DNA from: JACZQZ01 sp046756945
GTDB lineage: Bacteria > Pseudomonadota > Alphaproteobacteria > Rhodospirillales > 2-02-FULL-58-16
Assembly (NCBI GenBank): GCA_046756945.1
Contig: JBHHXI010000002.1
Location: 1 to 50,165, forward strand
Direction of reading: 5' to 3'
Length of the DNA: 50,165 nt
How positions within the stretch are numbered: the first letter of the stretch is position 1; each line of letters begins with the position of its first letter. The notes below the pieces were generated by a model. It was not told where the DNA came from, did no database searches, and was given only the letters and a program-made list of their open reading frames with translations. The position numbers were made by a program, and so were the translations under genes. Below, piece by piece: positions 34,008 to 42,294 of the stretch.

Positions 34008-35306
34008 TTGGTCGATAGCCGCGGATTGAAGGCCGGCGCCACGGTGATGGTGAGCGGGCAGGTCATCCAGGCCCTGGTCGCGTTCGCGGCGAACCTGGTG
34101 CTCGTGCGCCATATCGCGCCGGCCGAGTTCGGGCGCTTCGCCGTCGTCTACGCCGGCGCGTCCCTGGTGCTGTCGATCGTTTCGCTGCGCGTCGGCACGC
34201 TCATCATACGCACCCCGGCCACGGCGTTCACGGTGACGGTCCAGGAGCGCTATTTCAACGTGTTGGCCATCGAGACCGTGCTCGCCCTGGTCCTCGGGCT
34301 GGCCTGGGTGGCCTATGCCTGGCCGACGGGATCGTGGTCCATGCTGCTCGTCGCCGTCATCTGCGGCCAGCACTGGATCGGCCACAACAAGGCGTTCTAC
34401 GAACGGAATATGCGCTACGTGAAGCTCGGGGTGGTGGAGACCTCGGGCATCATCGCCGCCCACCTGGTTTCCGTCGTCCTGGTGCTCAAGGGCAGCGGCG
34501 CCGCGGCACTCTACCTCCGCGAGCTGATGGCCCTGGTGGTGACGTTCTGCGGGCTTTGGGCGGTGGGCGGCGTGACGCTCAGGCGCTTCCGCCGCCTCGG
34601 CGTGGAGGAATGGCGGGGCGTGTTCCGCGAGGTGCGCGGCGTGTGGCTGGACAGTGCGCTCGAATCCGCCTACCAGCGGGTGCTCATCCTGGCCGCCGGC
34701 GTGCTCGGCGGCGACAGGGGCGCGGGATTCTTCTTTCAGGCCCAGCGCCTGGCCCTGCTTCCCAACCAGATCACGGCTCCCGTCGTCGCCCGCATGGTGC
34801 CGACATGGTTCGGCCAGGAGGACCGGGCCGTGGTACGCACCCGGGTGCGCAACCGCCTGCTCAGGATCCTCGCCGGGCCGCTGGCCCTCGGCGCCGTCGC
34901 GGCGGTCCTGTTCGCCGATCCGGTCGTGCCATGGATCTTCGGTTCCGCCTGGCACCCCACCGCCGGCCTGCTCGCCATGCTGTGGGGGCTGATCCTGTTC
35001 TCCAGCCTGTTCGAGGTGCTCAAGGGGTATTGCATCGTCACCTTCAGGACGCGAATCCTGCCGCTTGCCCGGGCCGCCCAGTACCTGGGCCTGGCGCTGC
35101 CGTTCGCCGTATTGTTCCTGTTCCCGGACCGGCCCGGCCTGACCTGGCTGGCCATCGGCGTCTCCGTCGGCTTCGCCGTCGCATTCTTCGCCGTGCTCGC
35201 CCAGCTGCGGCGCACAGAGGGGCGCCCCCGCGGCCCCCGGGGGGGAACGGGGGGTGTCCCCCCGGATACATTTGGCGGGGGACGCCCCCGCGGCCCCCGG
35301 GCATGA
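34008..35306 (+). CDS. Wzx-like polysaccharide flippase (MATE/MOP superfamily)
   Basis: 432 residues with about 12 TM segments. The N-terminal block VLVRHIAPAEFGRFAVVYAG is characteristic of lipopolysaccharide or exopolysaccharide exporters of the MOP group; ADPVVPWIFGSAWHPTAGLL is the matching C-half signature. It should flip the lipid-linked repeat unit across the inner membrane. The start is a TTG with a weak purine box. The last 32 or so residues (after LRRTE) are Gly/Pro/Arg-rich and encoded by repeat copy B, so the original stop was probably earlier. Confidence 0.83.
   Translation: MVDSRGLKAGATVMVSGQVIQALVAFAANLVLVRHIAPAEFGRFAVVYAGASLVLSIVSLRVGTLIIRTPATAFTVTVQERYFNVLAIETVLALVLGLAWVAYAWPTGSWSMLLVAVICGQHWIGHNKAFYERNMRYVKLGVVETSGIIAAHLVSVVLVLKGSGAAALYLRELMALVVTFCGLWAVGGVTLRRFRRLGVEEWRGVFREVRGVWLDSALESAYQRVLILAAGVLGGDRGAGFFFQAQRLALLPNQITAPVVARMVPTWFGQEDRAVVRTRVRNRLLRILAGPLALGAVAAVLFADPVVPWIFGSAWHPTAGLLAMLWGLILFSSLFEVLKGYCIVTFRTRILPLARAAQYLGLALPFAVLFLFPDRPGLTWLAIGVSVGFAVAFFAVLAQLRRTEGRPRGPRGGTGGVPPDTFGGGRPRGPRA
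35223..35300. repeat. Dispersed palindromic repeat, copy B
   Basis: Closely matches copy A (25248-25312), including the GGGGGGTGTCCCCCC hairpin and the end CGCCCCCGCGGCCCCCGG. That 18-bp end is itself present twice here (35223-35240 and 35283-35300), giving one unit of about 60 bp plus a direct repeat. It is read in frame at the end of the flippase gene. Confidence 0.8.
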
Positions 35307-35415
35307 CAGGCAGCGGCAAAATCATGTTACCATCGCCGCCGCCGAGGCATTCATTGCGAAAGCGCCGGTTGAACCGGTACCGGCGCCACGACAACAGCCA
35401 GGGGAGGACTGTTCC

Positions 35416-36111
35416 ATGAGCGGCAGGGAAATCACCATCACGGCGGCCGACGGCGGGGAGTTTATGGGCTATCTCGCGACCCCGGCCTCGGGCGGCGGTC
35501 CCGGAGTCGTGGTCATCCAGGAAATCTTCGGCGTCAACGCGGTCATGCGCTCCATCACCGACGGGCTGGCCGGCGAAGGGTTCATGGCGTTGTGTCCCGA
35601 TCTCTTCTGGCGCCAGGAGCCGGGCATCCAGATCACCGACCAGACCGACGAGGAGTGGGCCAGGGCGTTCGAGCTGTTCCAGGGCTTCGACCTGGAAAAA
35701 GGCGTCGCCGACCTCGACAGCACGATCGAAACCCTGCGCCGCCTCGAGGGCTGTTCGGGCAAGGTGGGCACGGTGGGGTTTTGCCTGGGCGGGCGGCTCG
35801 CCTATCTGACGGCGACGCGCACCCATGCGGACGCCGCGGTCGGCTATTACGGCGTCGCCCTGGATGAGCACGTGGACGAGACCATCACGAGCCCGCTGAT
35901 GCTGCACGTGGCGGGCGAGGACGAGTTCGCGTCGAAGGAAAGCCAGGCCACGGTGCGGGCGGCGCTGGAGGGCAACCCGAAGGTCACCATCCACGACTAC
36001 GAGGGCCATGGCCACGCCTTCGCCCGGGTCGGCGGCAAGCACTACGACAAGGCCACGGCCGACCTCGCCAACGGTCGGACGGTGGAGTTCCTGAAGGCCA
36101 ATCTGGGCTGA
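35416..36111 (+). CDS. Dienelactone hydrolase family protein
   Basis: 231 residues, alpha/beta hydrolase. The Cys-Asp-His triad of dienelactone hydrolases is visible: Cys123 in VGFCLGGRLAY, Asp169 in AGEDEFAS and His200 in YEGHGHAF, plus Glu36 in IQEIFGV. GGGGAGGA lies just upstream of the ATG. A hairpin (35362-35386) lies in the leader. It is a cytoplasmic esterase; its setting between flippase and lyase genes may be chance, or it may remove acyl groups from glycan intermediates. Confidence 0.85.
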   Translation: MSGREITITAADGGEFMGYLATPASGGGPGVVVIQEIFGVNAVMRSITDGLAGEGFMALCPDLFWRQEPGIQITDQTDEEWARAFELFQGFDLEKGVADLDSTIETLRRLEGCSGKVGTVGFCLGGRLAYLTATRTHADAAVGYYGVALDEHVDETITSPLMLHVAGEDEFASKESQATVRAALEGNPKVTIHDYEGHGHAFARVGGKHYDKATADLANGRTVEFLKANLG

Positions 36112-36231
36112 GCCCGGGCCGGCCGAGGCACGCCACGGGCGTGGGGAGCATGGAAAAGGGACGCCCCCCGTGGTGACCAGAAAGAACCGGCCCCGGCCGG
36201 GACCGCGCACCCCATTCCGGGAGCGCCGTTC

Positions 36232-38562
36232 ATGAGCCTGGGTCATCTGTTCGGGTACGCGCGCACCCTGGCGCCCGGTGCCGCCGCCGTCCACGGCTGG
36301 CGGCTCGGACGGCGGCTGATAGTTGCGTACGGACGCCAGGCGGGGGCGTACTTCCGCTCCACCTACGAGCCGGTGAAGGACGGCCAGCCGCCGGCGCTCG
36401 GCGGCTACGCGCCGGAGATGGCGGCGGCGGTGCTCGCCCCTGAGTGGGAACCCATCGCCGCCGTCACCGGGCAGTACCTGGACCACCGCTTCGACCTGCT
36501 CGGCTCGGGCTGGGTGCGCATCGGGCACGGCATGCGGTGCCGTGGTTTCGAGGGGCACCGCTATCCGCCCGTCGCGCCGCCGGCCGGGGACGACGGCGGG
36601 GCGCCGGCCGCCGCCCGGGTGTCGCCGGGCAACCGCGCCCGGGCCCGGGCAATCCGGCGCCTTACGGACCCGGACTACCGGCCCATCGACTGGCAGATCG
36701 ACTTCAAATCCGGCTACCGCTGGTCGGCGCGCCGCTGGTCCGGAACCATCCGCTTCGGCCACGAGCCCGGCGTCGACGTCAAGGCGCCGTGGGAGCTGGC
36801 CCGCCTCCAGCACCTGGTCCAACTGGCCTGGGCCTACATCGGGGCCCGGGCCAGGGAGGCCGGCTTCGCGGCGCCGGAGACCTATGCGTCGGAGTTCCGC
36901 AACCAGGTCCTCGATTTTCTCGCCGCCAATCCGCCCCGGTTCGGGGTCAACTGGTACTCGACCATGGATGTGGCGATCCGCGCCGCCAACCTTCTGCTGG
37001 CGCTGGACCTGTTCCGGCGCCACGGCGCCCGCTTCGATGCCGCCTTCATGGGCGAATTCACCGCCGCGGTGGAGGCCCACGGGCGCCACATCGTGAACAA
37101 TCCGGAATGGAGCGAGGCGCACCGGGCGAACCACTATCTGGCCGGGATCGCGGGGCTGCTGTTCGTCGCCGCCTACCTGCCGCGCACCCCGGAAACCGAC
37201 CGCTGGCTCGCCTTCGCCGTGCGCCAGTTGATCGCCGAGGTGGAACGGCAGTTCACCCCCGACGGCGCCAACTTCGAGGCCTCCACCGGCTACCACCGTT
37301 TATCCGCCGAGATGGCGATCTATGCCACGGCCCTGGTCCTCGGCCTGCCCCGGGACAAGCGGGCGGCCCTGGCCGATTACGACAGCCGGCCCTGGCGCCA
37401 CCACCCGGCATTGCCCCCCGCCCCGGTGGACATGCACCGCCTGCCCGGGACCGCGGACGCGCCCGGCGCCGAGGCGCCGCGGTCGCCCTTCCCGCCCTGG
37501 TACTTCCAGCGCCTGGAGCGCATGGCCGAGTTCTCCATGCACGTGACCAAGCCCGACGGCCGGCCGGTCCAGATCGGAGACACCGACAGCGGCCGTTTCT
37601 TCAAGCTTTGCCCGCTTTACCGGCGGATGACGGCGGGCGAGGCGCGGCGGACCCTGGCCAACCTGGCGGAGTACCGCGATCTTTCGGACGACCAGCCCTA
37701 CTGGGACGAGGAGCCGCTGGATCACCGGGGCGTCGTCGGGGCCATCAACGGACTGTTCGCGAGGAGCGATTTCGCCGCCTTCGCCGGCCGGCGCGGGGCG
37801 GTGGAGACGGCGGTGGCGGCCGGCCTGGCGGGCGGGCGGACGATCGCCAGCTACCTGGGCGCGGGGGAGCCGCCCGCGGCCGGGGAAAGCCGCGTGGCCC
37901 GGGGCGGCGGAGCGGCGGCGGACAGCGGGCCGGCGGAGACGGTGCCAAGGCGCGAGATCGTCGTCGAGTTCCCCGACCCCTCCGTGCTCGACGGCCTGAC
38001 GGCCGTTGCCTATCCGGACTTCGGCCTGTTCATCTGGCGCTCGCCACGGCTGTTCCTGTCGGTGCGCTGCGGACCCATCGGCCAGAACGGGAACGGCGGC
38101 CACGCCCACCATGACCAGTTGGCCGTGGAACTGAACGTCGACGGCGTCGATTGGCTGGCCGACCCGGGAAGCTACGTCTACACGCCCTCGCCCCGGCGCC
38201 GCGAAGCCTACAGGTCCGTCCACGCCCACGCCGCGCCGCGTGCCGGGAACCGGGAACCGGCGCGGCGCGCACTGGGCCTGTTCCGGCTCGACGACACGGC
38301 GCAGGCAAAGTGCCTGCGCTTCGACGCCACGGGCTTCCACGGCGTCCATTCCGGGTTCGGCGGACCCGTGTACCGCACCGTGGCCGTCGACGGGGGGCGC
38401 ATCGTCATCGGCGACGGCCCCGGGACGGGCCCGGGGACCGGCGGCGCCGGTGCCGACCGCACCGTGGTCGGGACACCCGAGGCGTTGCGGGCGCTGTTTC
38501 CGGCCAGCGTCCCGTTTTCGCCCGGATACGGCAGGATCGTCGCCGCCGACGCGCGCCCCTGA
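36232..38562 (+). CDS. Heparinase II/III family polysaccharide lyase
   Basis: 776 residues. The N-terminal alpha/alpha barrel region (NWYSTMDVAIRAANLLLALD, NNPEWSEAHRANHYLAG, GANFEASTGYHRLSAEMA) carries the Asn, Tyr and His residues typical of these lyases. The C-terminal beta region holds GNGGHAHHDQLAVELNVDG and DWLADPGSYVYTPSP, the Hepar_II_III signature. No signal peptide is evident, so the location is uncertain. Such proteins are common in exopolysaccharide operons of alphaproteobacteria, where they may trim or recycle uronate-containing polymer. GGGAG precedes the ATG. A variable Ala/Gly-rich stretch sits near residues 540-570. Confidence 0.85.
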   Translation: MSLGHLFGYARTLAPGAAAVHGWRLGRRLIVAYGRQAGAYFRSTYEPVKDGQPPALGGYAPEMAAAVLAPEWEPIAAVTGQYLDHRFDLLGSGWVRIGHGMRCRGFEGHRYPPVAPPAGDDGGAPAAARVSPGNRARARAIRRLTDPDYRPIDWQIDFKSGYRWSARRWSGTIRFGHEPGVDVKAPWELARLQHLVQLAWAYIGARAREAGFAAPETYASEFRNQVLDFLAANPPRFGVNWYSTMDVAIRAANLLLALDLFRRHGARFDAAFMGEFTAAVEAHGRHIVNNPEWSEAHRANHYLAGIAGLLFVAAYLPRTPETDRWLAFAVRQLIAEVERQFTPDGANFEASTGYHRLSAEMAIYATALVLGLPRDKRAALADYDSRPWRHHPALPPAPVDMHRLPGTADAPGAEAPRSPFPPWYFQRLERMAEFSMHVTKPDGRPVQIGDTDSGRFFKLCPLYRRMTAGEARRTLANLAEYRDLSDDQPYWDEEPLDHRGVVGAINGLFARSDFAAFAGRRGAVETAVAAGLAGGRTIASYLGAGEPPAAGESRVARGGGAAADSGPAETVPRREIVVEFPDPSVLDGLTAVAYPDFGLFIWRSPRLFLSVRCGPIGQNGNGGHAHHDQLAVELNVDGVDWLADPGSYVYTPSPRRREAYRSVHAHAAPRAGNREPARRALGLFRLDDTAQAKCLRFDATGFHGVHSGFGGPVYRTVAVDGGRIVIGDGPGTGPGTGGAGADRTVVGTPEALRALFPASVPFSPGYGRIVAADARP

Positions 38563-38580
38563 CCAACCTCCGGCGGCCCC

Positions 38581-38611
38581 GGAGGGCGGTGGGAGGGCGG
38601 TGGGAGGGCGG
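38581..38611. repeat. Short G-rich tandem repeat
   Basis: Nearly three copies of an 11-bp unit GGAGGGCGGTG between the lyase gene and the convergent methyltransferase gene. It is G-rich on the plus strand and could form a quadruplex; no other role is apparent. Confidence 0.7.
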
Positions 38612-38636
38612 CCCCGGGCATGACTCCGCCCGCGAT

Positions 38637-39254
38637 TCACTCGCGCCGCGCCCGGCCTTCGTAGTGATAGGTGAGGGGACGCGGACCCTTGAGCAGATAT
38701 CCGGTCTCCAGGCGGGTGATGCGGAAGCCCGCGGCGCGGATCAGCACGTCCATCCGGCGGTTCAGGTTGCACCCGCCGGCGCAGCGGTTCCACAGGGGGT
38801 TCAAGCGGTTCTGCCAGGCCTCGATGCGCGGCTCCGACGACAGCCCGTGCTCGATGAAGATCAACTCGCCGTCGGGCCTGAGGACGCGGCGCATTTCTCC
38901 CAGCGCCTTCGGCGCGTCGGCAATGGAACACAGCGACCAGGTGACGACCACGCTGTCGAAGGATTTGTCGTCGAACGGAATCTCCTCCGCCGGGCGGGAT
39001 ACCAGCTCGATGCCGAACGGCGCCTTCCGCGCCGCCTTCCGGGCCATGGCCAGGAGCCGCTCGGAAGGGTCCAGCGCGTACACCGCTTCCACCTCGGAAG
39101 AATAGAAGGGCAGGTTCAGGCCGGAGCCGATCCCCACCTCCAGCACCCGGCCGTGGGCCGCCGGGATGACCCGCTTTCGATACCGGGTCACCTCCCTGTT
39201 CTTCATGCCCAGGTGGATGACCCAGGGCAGGAGGTGCTTTTCGTAGAACCCCAT
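38637..39254 (-). CDS. Class I methyltransferase, UbiE/Methyltransf_11 type
   Basis: 205 residues. Start chosen at GFYEKHLLPWVIHLGMKNRE, the common beginning of this group; an upstream in-frame start would add 12 unrelated residues. Motif I is RVLEVGIGSGLNLPFY, then YALDPSERLL, SFDSVVVTWSLCSIAD and LRPDGELIFIEHG. CAGGCNLNRR near residue 165 is typical of this group. The acceptor is unknown. Confidence 0.82.
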   Translation of the reverse strand: MGFYEKHLLPWVIHLGMKNREVTRYRKRVIPAAHGRVLEVGIGSGLNLPFYSSEVEAVYALDPSERLLAMARKAARKAPFGIELVSRPAEEIPFDDKSFDSVVVTWSLCSIADAPKALGEMRRVLRPDGELIFIEHGLSSEPRIEAWQNRLNPLWNRCAGGCNLNRRMDVLIRAAGFRITRLETGYLLKGPRPLTYHYEGRARRE

Positions 39255-39339
39255 CCCATCAGCCTGCCCCGAATGCGGCCGCCGCCGCAAGCGGGCATCC
39301 GGCGTCGCGGATGGACGGGCCCGGTTTTCTTTTGGCGCA

Positions 39340-39470
39340 AAGCGATTCCGTCAATAAAAATAAATAAACGAAAATTCTATTAAACATTTACGTTAATATA
39401 AATATCGTTATTTTCTCGTGGTTTATGTATTTTTACTTGACGGGACAACTTTCCGCAATAATAATTATGC
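39340..39470 (+). promoter_or_regulatory. AT-rich upstream region with strong promoter
   Basis: A stretch dominated by A and T in a GC-rich replicon. Near its end TTGACG (39437-39442) and TAATAA (39459-39464) form a near-consensus sigma70 promoter (16 bp spacer) facing the small reading frame at 39487-39651. The rest of 39255-39486 holds no gene I can support. Confidence 0.5.
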
Positions 39471-39486
39471 GGTTGCATTGGGCTGA

Positions 39487-39651
39487 ATGCCCCAGAGAAA
39501 CGGGACGATGCGAACGTTTGGCATGCTATCTGTATTTTTGACAGGATGGTTGCTCAATGTCGTGATCGACGTAAATTCCGTGCTCGGCATTGTCGACGCT
39601 TGGGTTCGCCACGGCTGGTTGGCGCCGTGGTACGACCTGATCGCGCAGTAA
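39487..39651 (+). CDS. Possible small single-span membrane protein
   Basis: 54 codons from ATG 39487, or 47 from ATG 39508. Residues 12-29 (FGMLSVFLTGWLLNVVID) form one hydrophobic segment; the tail is WVRHGWLAPWYDLIAQ. It directly follows a near-consensus promoter and an AT-rich region, and the stop is TAA. The RBS is weak (GGGACG). I recognise no family, and at this length a chance frame is possible; the promoter and the membrane-like composition are the only support. Confidence 0.35.
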   Translation: MPQRNGTMRTFGMLSVFLTGWLLNVVIDVNSVLGIVDAWVRHGWLAPWYDLIAQ

Positions 39652-39730
39652 CAACCCATTCCTGCCGCCCAAAGGACCCGGTGGTGCCATCGGGAAGGAC
39701 GCCCGTGCGCCCGGCGGCCACCGATGGACA

Positions 39731-40177
39731 CTAGTCGTGCCTGACCGTGCCGTTGGCGGCTCCGAGGAGAAAGTTGATCGTCACCTGGTCGTCGCTGAGG
39801 GGCAGCAGGACGCTGCGAAAAAGCAGGGTTCCGCCATTGCAGAGGATCAGCTCTTCCTCGGTCAGGACCGGGGTGCGTTGGGCAAGCGCCTCGCGGTACT
39901 TGCGCACGGCCTTGTCGAGGAGCGTCAGCGTCCAATCGGCTTGTCCGCATAGGAGGACGCCGGCGTACCTGCCGAGGGCCGGTCCCAGGTAGTGGAAATA
40001 GGGAAAATTGTGGTTACTCGCGGTGTCGAGGATGAAACAGGAGGGCCAGATATCCCTGATCGCATCGCGGTCGATGTCGTCCAGGCACGGGAATTCCCGT
40101 TCCCCGCACTGCTGCCGCCAGTATAGCGTCAGACGCCGCACCAACCGGCGTTCCTTCGCCGGAAGAACTGAATTCAT
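39731..40177 (-). CDS. PAS_5-type PAS domain protein
   Basis: 148 residues. The N-terminal helix LTLYWRQQCGEREFPCLDDI followed by PSCFILDTAS and YFHYLGPALGRYAG is the pattern of the alphaproteobacterial PAS_5 family, whose members are stand-alone sensors of unknown ligand. No output domain is attached. AGGGGAGGGG precedes the ATG at 40177; a longer frame upstream lies in the leader, before the likely transcription start. It converges on the small membrane reading frame. Confidence 0.72.
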   Translation of the reverse strand: MNSVLPAKERRLVRRLTLYWRQQCGEREFPCLDDIDRDAIRDIWPSCFILDTASNHNFPYFHYLGPALGRYAGVLLCGQADWTLTLLDKAVRKYREALAQRTPVLTEEELILCNGGTLLFRSVLLPLSDDQVTINFLLGAANGTVRHD

Positions 40178-40390
40178 GGCACCCCTCCCCTGGAGCCCCA
40201 CCGCGTCGTGCCGATCTTGCATGCCGTACCGCCTCGTCACATCAACTCCCAAACCGGCCCCCCGGTTAGCACCCTTTTCCCTTCGCCGCCGGGGGGCGTT
40301 CGCAGGAACACCGGCGGGCGGTTCAAGTCTCCGGGGCCGGCGCGGCGGCCGTCCGAAAAGGGTATCCCGCCGAATCCCTGACCTGTGTTT
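40178..40390 (-). other. Long leader of the PAS gene with extended inverted repeat
   Basis: About 200 nt separate the predicted promoter from the PAS start codon. ACCCTTTTC (40271-40279) pairs perfectly with GAAAAGGGT (40355-40363), enclosing about 75 nt of GC-rich sequence that can fold further. No known riboswitch class was recognised. Confidence 0.4.
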
Positions 40391-40420
40391 AATAAAATCA
40401 CTTTTCGCCTTGTAAGTCAA
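40391..40420 (-). promoter_or_regulatory. Promoter of the PAS gene
   Basis: On the minus strand TTGACT (40420-40415), 18 bp, then TTTATT (40396-40391). It lies inside an AT-rich island (about 40383-40515) that separates the PAS gene from the divergent lipoprotein operon. Confidence 0.42.
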
Positions 40421-40474
40421 TTAATAAGACAAATACAAAAGTATTTTTAATTGCATTATAAAATTATATATAAA

Positions 40475-40495
40475 TTGTATACATTATATATACAA
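40475..40495. promoter_or_regulatory. Dyad in the AT-rich divergent region
   Basis: TTGTATA and TATACAA form a perfect 7-bp inverted repeat with a 7-bp centre. It lies between the PAS promoter and the lipoprotein gene and could be an operator. The remaining 130 bp to the ATG at 40652 hold no gene. Confidence 0.4.
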
Positions 40496-40651
40496 ATAAA
40501 AGTGTTGATGTTAACCGCCGTTATTGCCTACTTTATCCATCCACGCATCCCGATTGCCCGCCGGTGGCCCGGCGTGGGCGCGGGCGACACGGCACGGGGC
40601 GTACCCCTGCCGGAGCCGCCTGTCGGCGCCAACGCCCGGCCCTGAGGACGT

Positions 40652-41695
40652 ATGATCATGTTCCGATTCCAAACATTCCCGATGGCGGTTCTGGCGCTCG
40701 GCGTACTCGGGTGTTCGCCGACCCCCGTGGGGCAGCCGATGACCTCGCAGGAGACCATGCACACGGCCAGCCATTGGCAGGCGCTCGCCGCCGACACCGC
40801 CAAGCGGATAAGCGGCCTGCGCGACAGCGCGATCAACGAGTCGGCCAGGCTGGCGGAGATCGCCGGTGAACCGTTCACCGAGCCCGACTTCGCGCTCGCC
40901 GACAATGTTTCCTTCTATGTCGAACCGCTCGATCCGGCGATGCCGTTCGCGCGGGCGTTCCATGAGCTGCTGATGACGAATCTGCTGCAAAACGGCGCCG
41001 ACGTGGTCCTGCACAGGGAAGACGCCTACGTCGTCCACTACGCCGTCCAGCCGGTGCGCCATGACAAAACCGATACCCTGAACCTGGATGCCTTTTCCGA
41101 GGTCATGATCACGGTCTCCCTTCTCGACGGCGGCAAACTTCTGATGCGGCGGTCCCGGGTGTACTATGTCGATGACGACGAGTTCTTCCAGTACCTGGCG
41201 ACGGTACCCCCCCTGCCGATAAGCAGCTACGATTCCACCGCCCGGGTCTCGCTGCCGGTGCGGCCGTTCGCCGTGGTCGATGGCGAAACGGCGCTGGCGT
41301 ACAACCAGGCGGCGCCGGACTCCGTCAACCTGACGGTCCAGGCGGCGGCGCCGGCGGACGTCAAGGCCGGACCGTTCACCGTGTACTTCGCCTTCGACAG
41401 TGCCGACCTCGATGACGCGGCCGCCAAGATGGTGGCCGAGATCGCCGAAAGCCAGCGTCGAACCGGCGCCAGCGTCGTCATCGCCGCCGGACACGCCGAC
41501 CGCGCCGGGTCGCCGGGCTACAACACGGCGCTGTCGAGAAAGCGCGCCGAAGCGGTGGCCCGGGCCCTGAACGGGGCCGACGTATCGCGGGACAACATGG
41601 TGGTCGAGTACTTCGGCGAAAGCCGGCCCGCCGTCCCCACGGACGACGGCGAGCGCCGGCCGGAAAACCGCCGGGTCGAAATCTATTTGCGGTAG
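40652..41695 (+). CDS. OmpA-family outer-membrane lipoprotein
   Basis: 347 residues. A lipoprotein signal ends in LGVLGC (lipobox). The middle part (about 60-230) resembles a secreted domain without clear family. Residues about 240-347 form an OmpA peptidoglycan-binding domain: VYFAFDSADLDDAAAKMV, VVIAAGHADRAGSPGYN, LSRKRAEAVARAL and ENRRVEIYLR. It would tether the outer membrane to peptidoglycan. GAGGA precedes the first ATG; the ATG at 40658 is an alternative. First gene of the envelope set running to 44798. Confidence 0.87.
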   Translation: MIMFRFQTFPMAVLALGVLGCSPTPVGQPMTSQETMHTASHWQALAADTAKRISGLRDSAINESARLAEIAGEPFTEPDFALADNVSFYVEPLDPAMPFARAFHELLMTNLLQNGADVVLHREDAYVVHYAVQPVRHDKTDTLNLDAFSEVMITVSLLDGGKLLMRRSRVYYVDDDEFFQYLATVPPLPISSYDSTARVSLPVRPFAVVDGETALAYNQAAPDSVNLTVQAAAPADVKAGPFTVYFAFDSADLDDAAAKMVAEIAESQRRTGASVVIAAGHADRAGSPGYNTALSRKRAEAVARALNGADVSRDNMVVEYFGESRPAVPTDDGERRPENRRVEIYLR

Positions 41696-41739
41696 TGGAA
41701 ACAGAACCCCTTGGTTGGGACAAAGCTGGGAATCAGGAT

Positions 41740-42294
41740 ATGAAACGCGTAAAGGCAACTTTGGCCGTCGTGGCGCTGCTGGTTCTGCCGGCGTGCTCCA
41801 ACGCGCCGCCCCGGGTCGTCGAACCGACGGCCGCCAACAACATGATTTTCTCGAGCTATGCGGCCGCCGACCGTCTGGTGCAGACGCCCCAAGGCGGGCT
41901 GGACCGCACAAAGCCGGTCCTCGTCACGAGCCTGGTCAACATCAACCGGCTCGGAAGGTCTTCGGGACTGGGGCGGGTCATAGGCGAGCAGATCTCATCG
42001 CGGCTGGTGTCGTCGGGCTATTCGGTGGCCGAGCTGAAATTGCGCAGCTCGATCCTGATCGAGGAGGGCAAGGGCGAGTTCATCCTTTCCCGGGATGTGC
42101 GGGAAATCAGCCGCTCGCGGGGCGCCCAGGCGGTCATCGCCGGCACCTACGCCGTGGGCGCGGATTCGGTCTATGTGAACGTGCGCCTTATTCGGGCGTC
42201 CGACAGCAAGATCCTGTCGTCGTACGACTACGCCCTGCACATGGATGACAACATCCTGTACCTGGTCGGCGCCCGCTTCCGGGACATCCGGTAG
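41740..42294 (+). CDS. FlgO-family lipoprotein
   Basis: 184 residues. Lipoprotein signal MKRVKATLAVVALLVLPAC. FlgO-like blocks: NNMIFSSYAAADRLVQ, VLVTSLVNINRLGRSSGLGR and VIAGTYAVGADSVYVNVRLI. FlgO was named for a flagellar outer-membrane protein, but the family also occurs next to envelope genes, as here, and no flagellar gene is nearby. It starts 44 bp after the OmpA-like gene. A G+C-rich hairpin (42305-42341) follows and may terminate or stabilise the transcript. Confidence 0.78.
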   Translation: MKRVKATLAVVALLVLPACSNAPPRVVEPTAANNMIFSSYAAADRLVQTPQGGLDRTKPVLVTSLVNINRLGRSSGLGRVIGEQISSRLVSSGYSVAELKLRSSILIEEGKGEFILSRDVREISRSRGAQAVIAGTYAVGADSVYVNVRLIRASDSKILSSYDYALHMDDNILYLVGARFRDIR

